Assembly (NCBI GenBank): GCA_905250075.1
Contig: CAJNOP010000117.1
Span: forward strand, 440,417 to 504,416
Length of the DNA: 64,000 nucleotides
Direction of reading: 5' to 3'
Source: Rotaria sp. Silwood1
Lineage: Eukaryota; Rotifera; Eurotatoria; Philodinida; Philodinidae
Shown here: piece by piece, positions 11,795-21,647 of the stretch
Layout of the letters: each line of letters starts with the position of its first letter
Position numbering within the stretch: position 1 is the first letter of the stretch
Notes under the pieces: model-generated
Database searches by the model: none
The model's input: only the letters and a program-made list of their open reading frames with translations
What the model was told of the DNA's origin: nothing
Made by a program: the position numbers and the translations under genes

Positions 11795-12289
11795 GGGATT
11801 TTAATCGATTTTTTTGTGATTAAAAATCGATTAAAATGAGACGATTTTCATCAGAGTTTAATCAGATTCCTTGAATTTTAATCGATTTTAATCAGACTTC
11901 TTGCCTTTTATTCGATTATTTTTGATTTTAATCAGTTTTAATCGATTATAATTGATTATTCTTGTTTTAATGAATTTTAATTGATTATTTAATTTTTAAT
12001 CCTTTTTAATCACGATAACCAAAGAATGCGGAAGCACAGATCGTTATTATCTCACGAATTCAGCGATGTCTGTCCGAGGTTGGTTTGATGCTGTCTCTAC
12101 TATTTGTCGACGTGAGGAGTCAGATAAAGCGATAAAAAACTATGATTTCTGGGCTAAAGGTCGAGAAAAACGCAGTTTTTCGTTAACGCGATTAAAACTG
12201 ATTAAAATTCAAGGAATCTGATTAAAATTTGATGAAAATCGTCTCATTTTAATCGATTTTTAATCACAAAAGAATCGATTAAAATCTCT
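11795..12289. mobile_element. Foldback/MITE with TTTTAATCGATT terminal repeats
   Basis: About 110 bases at the left end (from GGGATTTTAATCGATT through ATGAGACGATTTTCATC and ATTCCTTGAATTTTAATC) are mirrored at 12185-12289 in the opposite orientation. Inside the left arm the unit TTTTAATCGATT recurs several times with drift. The 250-base centre is unique and more G+C-rich, with no long frame. Target-site duplications are not obvious. Confidence 0.65.
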
Positions 12290-12309
12290 CTTCTTTATTC
12301 AAAGAGTAT

Positions 12310-12886
12310 AGAAATTTGGCTATGGCATCATGAAATGATTCGACATCGTTTTGATTGTCTAGGTTTTGCTTGATTAAATCGAATAATCAGAAGCCACATA
12401 GTGACAAATCTGGAGAATAAGGTGAATGCGGTATTACTGTGATGCTTTTCGATTCAAAATAATCAGACACTTCTTTATGAATATGTGGTTTTGTGTTGTT
12501 GTATAGAATTTTAATATCGTGAATGTCAAATGAGGGTCGTTGATGCTTGATTTCGTTGACGAGCGGTTGCAAACAATTTTCGATATAGTACTCATGATCG
12601 ACATTTTGTCCTCGCTCTATACGATGAATCAGAACGGACCCAGTCGACTTGAAAAAGATAGAAAATATGGTTCTCGGAGCAAATTTACTGCGTCGAATCA
12701 CTGTAAGTGGAGGATCCTCTCTTATCATCCAAGCAGCATTTAATGACTTTTGTCCGGCTTGTGGATGACAAAACCACGATTCATCTCCTGTCACCACATC
12801 AGAAAGGCGCCATGTTTCCTCTTCAAATTTTGCTAGATGTCATTTGCATATTCGAACTCGTTCAGCTCGTTCAAAATCGGTTAGAT
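12310..12886 (-). pseudogene. Truncated mariner-type transposase relic
   Basis: The minus strand encodes the C-terminal part of a mariner (D,D34D) transposase: HLTDFERAERVRICK, then VTGDESWFCHP with the first catalytic Asp, then LYNNTKPHIHKEV where HDNxxPH is expected, then SPYSPDLSLCGF where SPDLAPCDF is expected. The second and third catalytic Asp positions are Asn and Gly. In-frame stops occur after RICK and after LSLCGF. The N-terminal half is absent; the match ends at about 12886, where a G-rich/C-rich hairpin begins. It belongs to a different mariner lineage from the intact copy at 21.6-22.9 kb. Confidence 0.85.
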
Positions 12887-12955
12887 GTTTGGGTGTGTAG
12901 GGTATGGGTATGGATATGGGCTTTCTCTCTGTTCATCCACCCACACCCTATTACG
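12887..12955. repeat. Short telomere-like hairpin (GGGTGT/GGGTAT then CCCACACCC)
   Basis: A G-rich tract (gggtgtgtagggtatggg and on to about 12931) is followed by CTTTCTCTCTGTT and then a C-rich tract (CATCCACCCACACCC, to about 12952). The tracts are complementary enough to form a hairpin. Layout and spacer resemble the module at 15.4 kb and, at larger scale, the array at 23.6 kb. Confidence 0.6.
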
Positions 12956-13163
12956 TGTGCATATGCAGTAGAAAATCAACATCATGTACTTTAAATTTTT
13001 GTTTTGCTGAAGTATAAGAGTATCCCGTTTTCACCTTGGCTAACGTACAGTACAAGACTGTCAACATATGGAGGACAAGAAAAATAACATGCGAGTTATT
13101 CGATAAGATAAATAGTGACGAACGCAACTAATATTTATGGCAAGAAGAAATATTTCTCTTTTT

Positions 13164-13560
13164 AGATAAATTACATAATGGCTTTTTTTTAAATGCGCTT
13201 GTTAGTTGTCTAAAACGATTGTTCTTACTTATTTTGGTTCTGGCTGTTGTTATTCCTTTGCGATATGGATCAACAAATCCTAAATATCTTACCTTGCGTT
13301 TGCTATATTCAGTACTAACACTAAAACATTCTCTCTTATTGGATCAAGCTCGACCAATACTCAGCGCTAAATATCGAGCTTTTGAGAATATGTTACGTAT
13401 GAAACCAGTAATAAAATATAATCCATTGGAAAATTCAATCGTCAGACTCAAAAACGTACGCTCCGGCATCAACCTGAATAACCTCATTCCACAACCACCA
13501 CAATGTCAAATCAATAAAGAGGTTGTCGACCATGATGGATATTCAGTAGATATCTATTGA
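13164..13560 (+). pseudogene. Membrane-anchored protein fragment, possibly alpha/beta-hydrolase N-terminus
   Basis: An open stretch encodes a hydrophobic anchor (LFLLILVLAVVIPLRYG) followed by a hydrophilic stretch with LLDQARPILSAKYRAFENML and ending VVDHDGYSVDIY at a stop. No ATG is in frame for the main stretch. An ATG at 13178 would be in frame if the following run of eight T (13183-13190) differed by one base, giving an N-terminus MAFFLNALVSCLKRL. The frame stops where a hydrolase core would be expected, and I see no HGGG or GxSxG downstream. It is most likely a broken or truncated gene. The hydrolase idea is only an impression from the anchor plus linker pattern. Confidence 0.35.
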
Positions 13561-14996
13561 ACATATATAATAGAGCGTAAGATCTGCTGTAGATATCATG
13601 GATATGTAAAAGGGACGTATTTGCCAATTAATTCAATGATTATAATAATAAGAATGTTAAATTAAAAAAAACGAATTAACAAAAATGAAAAATAGTGAGA
13701 GGATATCAACAATGCAAACAAAAAATAGGGCGCCCATAGAAAAAATAAAAAATTTCTGTTCGAAATGTAGAAGTTAGAAAGATTCTTTTTCTGATGTTCG
13801 ATTATCCTGCAAAATAACTATAGTTTACAAGAGATTTTTCGCTTTACGTATTTTGTGTTAGTTTAATTAGGCTAGAGAGCATATGTGAGTTTCACATTTC
13901 AGCCCCAAAGAAGCTGCGCTAACAAGCTTTTCTTACCATTTTTCATATACTAGCAAAGATTGTGTCTTTATTTATGTTTTTTTCTAATATTTAGTAATAA
14001 ATGAGAAAAGAAGATTTTTTTCAATTCAAATCTTACTCCATAAAAAGAATCATTTCATTTTCGATCTTTAGTATTCTGAAAATATTAAATAAAAGAATTA
14101 AATTATTTTATTTTTCAATTTAATAATAAAAATACATACTATGTCTATTTAGATGTCAAAATTTGGATAAAATATGGATAAAACAACTTATTTCAATTGA
14201 TAGATTATAAATTCGAATTAAATTGTTAATATAGTATATAGCTTTATTCATGAAAATATTGAAGAAAAAGAATATACAAATAACGAGCATTTATGAGAAA
14301 ATTCTTTTATTCTCGTGACTCTTATCAATTTGATATATGAAAAATAAAATTATATAAACATACTATTTCATTTTAATATATACAGTCGGGGTCGAAAGTT
14401 TCCGTTCTTTTCAAGTATCAATTATCAGTTAAATATAAAAGTGAAGACTTTTTTGGATCTTATAAAAACAAAACAGAAAGACTTTTCTTAGAGTCGAACT
14501 TTCGTTTTTTCTTTTGTTGAAATGATCGGTTTTTTACATTATGGCAGGGAGAAAAAGTGGTTATTCATTCGTCCGCTGACTAAGACTCATCTTTGTCATT
14601 CTCTTACATGCGCAAAGTAAACTCCAGAGGAAAAAAGAAGTCTTAGCCAGTGAATGACTGACATTTTTAACATCTCTCTTGCTTTTTTTTTCAATAATAA
14701 TTAATTGACTACAGAGATGAGCACAAGACAACTTTTTCCATCCTATCCTGTCCTGTCCTGCTGGCTTCTCTTATCCTGGCGGGCGGCAGGATAGGATAAT
14801 ATACATGACGGTAAGAACCCTTATTGTAACTTTCGATCAACAAATTGTATAGCACTTTATCAGTTATTTCATAGCTAATTTATTTTGTGTCACATTTATA
14901 TGAAACATTTAAAGTTTCAAGTGATAATAAATAATGTAAATACAAGGAAATGTGGATGTAGATTGGATGCACTATAAAAAAACAAGCGTAGGTTAA
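13561..14996. other. Intergenic region with transposon-end fragments
   Basis: No gene seen. TACAGTCGGGGTCGAAAG at about 14383 looks like a solo Tc1/mariner-type end. CAGAGATGAGCACAAGAC at 14713, followed by CCTATCCTGTCCTGTCCTG and an inverted GGCAGGATAGGATAAT at about 14790, looks like a solo end of a hAT-type element. Neither has a matching far end that I can find. Confidence 0.35.
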
Positions 14997-15408
14997 TAAA
15001 TCCCTAAAGAGTTTATAAAAGTGCAACGTGCGAAAAATCCTTTTTTTCTCGTATGTGAAATTTTCAAAAACTCTAAAAGGGTGTGGTATGTGTTGTACTT
15101 TCATCAACCGTTTTAAGGGTTTATGACAGGGGTAAAACCCTTCCTAAGTCCTTACAAATGGTTTATGAAATGGTATAGGAATGGAATAAATCTTTTTCTA
15201 AATGATTAAAAGAATTTTGTTCGAAGGTTCACGATCATCATTAAATCCATGTAAGAGTTTATAAAAGGGTTTAGAAACACTTTCCAAGCCTCTAGATCGG
15301 TTTAGAATCATTTCCTAAACTCTTTCCTAAATCCTTATACTTGTCTATGAAATCTGATAAACCCTTACACTCATCTATGGATATTTCTAAACTCTTTTCT
15401 TGAGGGTG
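14997..15408. repeat. Cluster of AAACCCTT / AAGGGTTT-type repeats
   Basis: The words GAGTTTATAAAAG, AAGGGTTTAT, TAAACCCTT, CTAAACTCTTTCCTAA and CTAAATCCTTA recur in both orientations over about 400 bases, suggesting a decayed palindromic element. It ends against the hairpin at 15409. Confidence 0.4.
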
Positions 15409-15476
15409 TGGGTATAGCTTTCTCTCTGTGTTAGGAAGAAGACATCCACATCCACACCCACACCCATACCCTCAAG
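15409..15476. repeat. Short telomere-like hairpin (sibling of 12.9 kb copy)
   Basis: GAGGGTGTGGGTATAG is followed by CTTTCTCTCTGTGTT, GGAAGAAG and a C-rich arm (CATCCACATCCACACCC, then ACACCCATACCCTC). The arms are complementary. CTTTCTCTCTGT is shared exactly with the copy at 12.9 kb, so the module is a repeated unit and not simple sequence alone. Confidence 0.6.
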
Positions 15477-15589
15477 CACTATAGTGGCGAAATAGTACTT
15501 TTATATCATAGCCGTAGTGATTAGAAGGAAGATATGACTCATCCAAGGGTTAATTTGCGTGTTATAGGGTTAGAAAACAGAAGAATGAT

Positions 15590-15660
15590 CTATACCGGTA
15601 TACCGGCCGATTCGGTCTGGCCAGTTATATCGGTGCGGGTACCGGTAAGGGAAAAACACT
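15590..15660. repeat. CCGG-rich palindromic patch
   Basis: ATACCGGTATACCGGCCG, then GGTCTGGCC, then GGTACCGGTAAGG form a compact G+C-rich patch of short palindromes, 90 bases downstream of the phosphotransferase stop. It probably belongs to a small mobile-element terminus. No function is claimed. Confidence 0.35.
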
Positions 15661-15746
15661 ATCGGTTACAACTCTGATGTGGACTACTTTTTGATTAAAC
15701 CAAAAGATTGCTGCTTCATTCTTCAAGCTTCATTTATTCGATATCT

Positions 15747-16715
15747 CTACTGAACAGGAGTAAGCTTGTCAAATGCCTCATTGAGGAAAGCTCTATAGTG
15801 ATCCCGTATTGTTTGTTCCGTGATGTCGTGTCTGCCATAAGGATGAAAGAACGCAGCCCATTCGGCAACACCATTGCCAGCTAGCCAAATAAAGCGAAGA
15901 GCAGCATAGAGATCCCAATATGGAAGATCAGTGTAATCGATATTCATCTGCGATTGATAGTGATGTGTGAATGAATGCATGGCATCGATGCTAAATATCC
16001 ATGATATCTCTAATCGACTAATAGCCAAATCCATCAGTGGATCCCCTACTCCTGCATCCTCCCAATCTAGCACTGCCACGAGCTTCCCATCACGCCACAA
16101 CACGTTACCTGGCCAAAAGTCTCCGTGAACCAGCACAGATGTATTGCGCTGAGACAATGGCCACACGGAGTTCAACGTCGTGCATATACGTTCTTTGTCT
16201 AGCCATATATCAGCATTTGTTGTGAATTGTTTGCCATAGAAAGTGTCGTCAAATCTGTAGATGCGTTCAGAGAGGAAATATGTATTGAGCATCGAACATG
16301 ATTGGCGATGAATTTGGATAAGCTGCGTAGCGAACTGATGGATAAAATCATGTAGATCCGATGGTGCAAATTCTATCTTGCCCTCGATGTATTCGATGAC
16401 TAAATAAGGGCTGGAGAGAAGTGATCCCGATTCATCAAAATAATAAGGCGTTTGCGTGGGTAATCCCAACGACTTTGTCATTTGTAAGACCTTGAAATTA
16501 TCTTCTGCTACGTGTTGGTGCTTGAGCCTATCAGGACCAGGTCGACGTACAATCATTTTGCTTGTTTCCCCGTTAGAGTGTTTAATCTCTAAAGCAGTCA
16601 TTTCAGCCGATATGCCGCCTTTTAATTGCCATGTCCGAACTAACATGCTTTGTGGAGCGATTTTTTGAACCAGTTGTTCAAACTGCGATTGTTCGTCTTT
16701 ATCGGTTGTCATCAT
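15747..16715 (-). CDS. APH-family phosphotransferase, probable horizontal acquisition
   Basis: Single intronless frame of 322 residues (second ATG at codon 2). The fold is that of the aminoglycoside/choline kinase superfamily: an N-lobe with IVRRPGPDRL, the hinge-like YLVIEYIEG (about residues 104-112), the catalytic Brenner motif VLVHGDFWPGNVLW (about 195-208, catalytic Asp in HGDFWPGN), and the Mg-binding AVLDWEDAGVGDPLMDLA (about 214-231). All key residues are present, so an active small-molecule kinase is plausible; the substrate is unknown and drug resistance should not be assumed. The best resemblance is to bacterial APH proteins. G+C is far above the flanks: one 60-base line inside (16081-16140) has 32 G/C against 12 in 17401-17460. 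An acceptor-like TTTTAG lies 18 bases before the ATG on the coding strand, as in the host genes. It is the only bacterial-looking gene here and sits among transposon relics. Confidence 0.85.
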   Translation of the reverse strand: MMTTDKDEQSQFEQLVQKIAPQSMLVRTWQLKGGISAEMTALEIKHSNGETSKMIVRRPGPDRLKHQHVAEDNFKVLQMTKSLGLPTQTPYYFDESGSLLSSPYLVIEYIEGKIEFAPSDLHDFIHQFATQLIQIHRQSCSMLNTYFLSERIYRFDDTFYGKQFTTNADIWLDKERICTTLNSVWPLSQRNTSVLVHGDFWPGNVLWRDGKLVAVLDWEDAGVGDPLMDLAISRLEISWIFSIDAMHSFTHHYQSQMNIDYTDLPYWDLYAALRFIWLAGNGVAEWAAFFHPYGRHDITEQTIRDHYRAFLNEAFDKLTPVQ

Positions 16716-17639
16716 GATCGAAAATTCGATATTCTAAAATAATCTTTCGCTTACATTCAAATTTCTTTCAAAAATATTAAAAAATCTATGTGAATACCTG
16801 TACCAATGAAGAAAATATTCCTCTACTCAGATTAAAGCCCTTTTATGCAAAGCGTCTCCGCCGAAAAGTTTGATCCTTGTGCACGACCTTCTCCTCGACA
16901 ATAAACTGTTGAGTTGTAACTTTGCTTTACCCATGAAAACAAAATTTTACAAAAAACTGCATTTGAACGCGTTTTTTTCCAGCTCGCATGTTTTTGCTAG
17001 ACTTTAAACGCAGTTTTCAAAACGCGTTCTTCTCCACTAAAAACGCAAATAAGACGTTTGATAACGCATCCTTATCGATGCGTTTTTTTTTATTATAAAA
17101 CAGAGTTTTTTTTCCTTCAAAAGCCTTTCTCTATCCGTGTATCTATATTACCTATTCTATCACATTTACATCATTTAATTGCACATCTCTCAGTTACTTC
17201 TTTATCAGCAAGTCTAAAGATTTTCTGAACAGTATATTGTAAATAGTGCAGCAAAAATCGCAATATAGTTGACATAGTCAAGTGTTATTTTTATTTGATG
17301 CTTAAACATTTTGTGAGACTGTACTGTAGCACTTGAATATAACAATGATACTTCGACTTTTACTGCATTAATTACGATATACTATTCTCAAACTCTTTAT
17401 AATTGCTGATAAAAATGTTATTGAGAAATGTACGATTAAATTATGTAAATGTGATAAAATAAGTAATATGGACACACGGATAGAAAAAGACTTTGGAAGG
17501 AAAAAAATGAAAACCTAATCTTTTCTAATTAGATATGTTGAAGATGATTCAGGAGAAGACACTCAGGTGTATTATCTTACCACTTCGCTTCAATTTCTTC
17601 GGTTTCTACAAGAACTATATGATGACAGTGTCAGGATTT

Positions 17640-18215
17640 TCTACTATACTAGATCTCAACTTAAGGGCATGGGGCCAAGATGGAACTTATGGAGGATGAC
17701 GTTGAACCCAAATGATGAGTTTTTATCAAAAAAAAAACTTTGCAATTGGAGTTTGCGAAAAAAAAATTTTTTTCCTGAGCTGTTCCTAGGTTTTTCTTTT
17801 GCTGTTAGTAATATTCTGTTTTTTGAGAATTAAATAGTAAGCTAAATCGAATTTTATTATTATATTTCAAATTTCATCTAAAAATGTGAACCGTTCAGAA
17901 GTTATAGTGTTTTGAAAATATGCTAGAATTTCAGCAACTTGTAGCGAAATTCAGAACGCTATAACTTCTAAGAGATTCCACAGTATTAGATGAAATTCAA
18001 AATATAATGATAAAATTCGATGTAGCTTGCTGTTATATTCTAAATAGCAGAATATTACTAACAGCAACGGAAAAACCTAGGGATGGGGTAGCTCAGGAAA
18101 AAAAATGTCATTTCGCAAACTCCAGTCGCAAATTTTTTATGATAAAAACTCGTCACTTGGATTCAACATTATTCCCCATAAGTCTCATCGTGCTCTCATG
18201 TCCTGAAGCTAAGAT
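17640..18215. repeat. Near-palindromic foldback sequence
   Basis: The two halves (about 17655-17925 and 17945-18200) are inverted copies: GTTTTTATCAAAAAAAAAAC and TTCCTAGGTTTTTC on the left mirror GATAAAAACTCGTC and GAAAAACCTAGGGA on the right, with mismatches. Short open frames in either arm are by-products. The loop lies near 17930. Confidence 0.65.
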
Positions 18216-18543
18216 ATAGTATATTGGAAAATCATGACTCCCCCCACTAGAACTATAACTGGTGCCTTACATAAACTGATCTATTTCAATTTCATTAACA
18301 AAAATATTCATCTTCATTAATGAAATTGAAATATGTCAGTTTCTGTGTCCTTTCACAAAAGTTATGAAATTTTTTTAAACTTTTTTGAGTCCTTGAATAT
18401 AGTCTATATTTCCAGCAACAAATTTACATTGACATACGCAACACCTTCACGGGATAAATTTTCTATTAATTTTTGCTATTTTCTATTGATGAATATATAA
18501 TTTTTGAGTAAAACTTGATATTTCTCCGAAGCGTACATACATA

Positions 18544-19081
18544 CAGTGTTTCTAATGGAAATCTAAAACAAAATGTACAGTACACTCTGTTTTTTATGAG
18601 CAAAGTGTACATTACACTTTGTTTTTTTCAGCAAAGTGTATCAAAATGTACCAGAGTCAAATTTTCACAATCTAAAAAAGCAAAATATAATGTTCGTCAC
18701 TTTTTCTTTCATGAGACAAACTTGTTGATCTCTAGCGACCAAATAAACATAATCTTTAATTAATTTAAAACTATATGCGGCTTTCGAGGTTCAGAGATCA
18801 AAGAAATCAGATATGAATGAAATGAAGAGAAAAAAAGGCAATCATATTGCGCAAATCACAGAGAGACTAAAAGATGCCACTATTATCGATGATTTCAGAG
18901 TAAATGTGTAAGAATAAAAATACTTCTCAATATTTAACAAAACAAAGTGTATATTCACTTGGTAAAGTGTACCTTGTACACTCTAATTTTTTAGGCAAGT
19001 GTACCGCAGCGTGTATTTTTGTAATAGCAGGTGTCCCGTACATTTTACTTCTGCTGAGTACACCTGCCATTAGAAACGCTG
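18544..19081. mobile_element. hAT-like MITE with exact 8-bp target duplication
   Basis: Ends CAGTGTTTCTAATGG (18544-18558) and its complement CCATTAGAAACGCTG (19067-19081) differ at one position. The flanking octamers are identical: CATACATA at 18536-18543 and at 19082-19089. An 8-bp duplication with a CAGTG-type terminus is characteristic of hAT transposons. The 538-base body is rich in GTGTAC/GTACAC words in both subterminal zones, a typical arrangement for transposase binding. No transposase is encoded, so it is non-autonomous. Confidence 0.8.
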
Positions 19082-19139
19082 CATACATATGGTTTAACAA
19101 TATGAGCGCCATCTATCAAATCATTTTGAAAATTGTATA

Positions 19140-20200
19140 GGAACGAGCAGATATATATATATATTCAAAAGAGCTTTTAAATTTATAAATAGAAAAAATT
19201 CAAGCAAATATTTTTTAAAAATATTTATCCAATGGAAGTATTATGTATGCCTTTATTTTTACAGCTCAATTTCATTGTAACTCTGCTGGTTGCGCAATTA
19301 CAGATAAAAGACGCGCAAGAAAAACAGAAATAGATAAATATTTTTACAGTATATCTATTGACTTATAAAAAAACACAATACAGAAAGAAATATAAGGGAC
19401 GAATAAGGAGACAATAAGGATGACAGATAATGATTGCTATCGATACTACTCAGAAAATATATTTGGAGAGGACGAACAATTTGTGTTTCAAAGTGCATCA
19501 TTTGTCGAATGTTGTTTATATACATATTCGAGCTTTAATTGAAAACAAAATAACTAATAATTCTTGATGGTCTATATAGAAAATCAGTAACGAGAGAAAG
19601 AAGCTGGACTAAAATTCGATTAGCGCAATGTGTACATGATAAACAAGGTACAATATATGTTTAAAGTATAACTTGAAATGAATTGAAGATGGAATTTCTT
19701 CAAATTACAAGTACCTCGCGATGCTACCCATTTTATTTTATATAGTGTGCGTAATCTGAAGAAAAATCTTGGAAGTGTCATAAAAATAATGCTCTAAATA
19801 TGAATCGCTAGCAACTTTGTTAACAACTTTAAAAGAACATCTAATAACTAATGGCTACACAGAAATAATTTAACAGAGTTGTTTCCTCGTGATATTATTT
19901 TATCTAAAGCTTTTTCAACTTAAAAAATCTTTTCCAACACATAAACTTAGTCGACTTTGTCTGCATTTGTACGTTTTGTTGCATAATAACTTCTTACTTT
20001 CATAATATTGACATACATTTTGATACGCTATAGTTAGAAAATTCATCTCTAAAATTGGTATATTTCACCGATTTATTCTCGAATATGACCCTGCAAAATA
20101 TTTTTCCGGATAGCAGCAGACTTTTCCTTCATATAACGACATTTTTACTCAAAATACGAACCTAGATATTCTTTCAACTTGCTTGTGAAGTTAATCATTT
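19140..20200. other. Unannotated interior sequence
   Basis: About 1 kb of AT-rich sequence without a convincing gene, possibly the interior of the large TA-flanked element. Confidence 0.35.
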
Positions 20201-21647
20201 TCTCTATAACAAACGCATTAAAAAATCCATTCTAACGCGTTTGTAAAAGCCTCATTCTTACAACAAAAAGCATGCATTAAAATACACACTCAAACACTTT
20301 TATTTTAAAAAAATGCGTTAAAAGCTATGCATTTAAGTGTGTTTGTAAAAAGCTTCGTGTTCAACAAAAGAACTCAAAAAAACGCATTCAGATGCATGAC
20401 AAATAAACGTGTCGTAACGCTTAAAATAAAACATGTTCGAATGATGTTTTTGGGTGGCATTTTAAATTGAAAGAACACATTGTGAATAAACAAAGATGCA
20501 TTTAAACGCGTCATAAACGAAGACCAATGCGTTTAGACGCGTTTCAGACAAAAAAAGATGCATTTCAACGCAAAAAATAGCGTTTTTTCTCTAAAAGTTT
20601 GCGTTGAAACGCGTTTTTGTACAAATTTTTTTTTATGGGTATGTGAAACTCCTAGTAGTAAGGACAACTGGTGTTATATCTATACTTTGGAATGCTGCAC
20701 TAGTGCGTGCCGACTTCACTCAAGCCACCCGGTCGATAGGGTTTACATAACTGTGTCCAGCAAACTATTGACCAATCCACTGAATCATCACATTCAACTC
20801 ATACTTGCACATGTTCGTTAACCGATATTATGTAAATCTAACCATCTAAAGTGAAGGTTGCTTTTTATGCATGAGAATTGTTGTTTAAACATTAAATATA
20901 AGCAATATTGTCAGAGAGCAAAGAAATGTGTATAATCCAGTGAAAGTTGGAACATTGAAAAAAATACTATACTTACCTTAAAATGCTTGTTAATTCATCT
21001 CTCTGTTACCTTTGCCTTGAGTATATATGTGATGAGCTAGAGTATGGTAATGATTTTTTTTTCTATTTCTTATCTATACTTGTTTCATTACAACACGTGC
21101 ATCAATCCGAGCATGATATCTTGTTTTACTCACGTCAGTAATATGGTATAGGTAAGCCATTATTCGTTGACCAAAATTATGAATATGTGATAGTGTGACA
21201 AACTACGCTTTTGAAATTCGATTACGAAGACATTGGCTATCCTTCGCTCGAGTATGTACTTCTTGAAAATATCATCAATAAGTTCGAGTTGGAGTTTAAG
21301 ACTCCGGTAACCAGGTCAGGTCTGTCAGAAGAGATTTGGCCGGATAAGAGCTGCTCTTCGATTTTTCTCCATGTTGGATTACACGTAAATGTAATGAATA
21401 GGTCCGGTTTTCCATATTTTCGAACGATCGCTATTGCATCTTGATAATTTTGTTGCATTGCTTTACGACTTCCTGGAAAACTTCGCGGAAGAATTATCAC
21501 TCATTCAAGTTTTAACCCTTCTATCTTCGCTTCATTCACCAAATGATCCATCAGCCCTTGATATGGTTCTACTCGAAGAGTCTTTTGATTTCGTCGATGG
21601 AATGCAAGGCGGTTTTGTTCAGTTTTGACGTAGGTATCGACAATATA

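Larger units (their letters stand above)
16930..20639. mobile_element. Possible 3.7 kb TA-flanked element with CCCAT termini and AACGCGTTT subterminal repeats
   Basis: The left end starts CCCATGAAAACAAAATTTTAC and the right end is an imperfect complement, finishing ATTTTTTTTTATGGG. TA flanks both sides (16928-16929, 20640-20641). Both subterminal regions (16960-17095 and 20210-20610) are packed with AACGCGTTT, GCATTTxAACGCG and GATGCGTTT words. No transposase frame is seen inside; the interior holds two other inserted repeats (17.66-18.2 and 18.54-19.08 kb). It could instead be two independent smaller elements with related ends. Confidence 0.45.

Noticed and set aside
16037..16668. Plus-strand frames over the phosphotransferase gene
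   Set aside because: Shadows of a well-supported minus-strand gene with all catalytic motifs.
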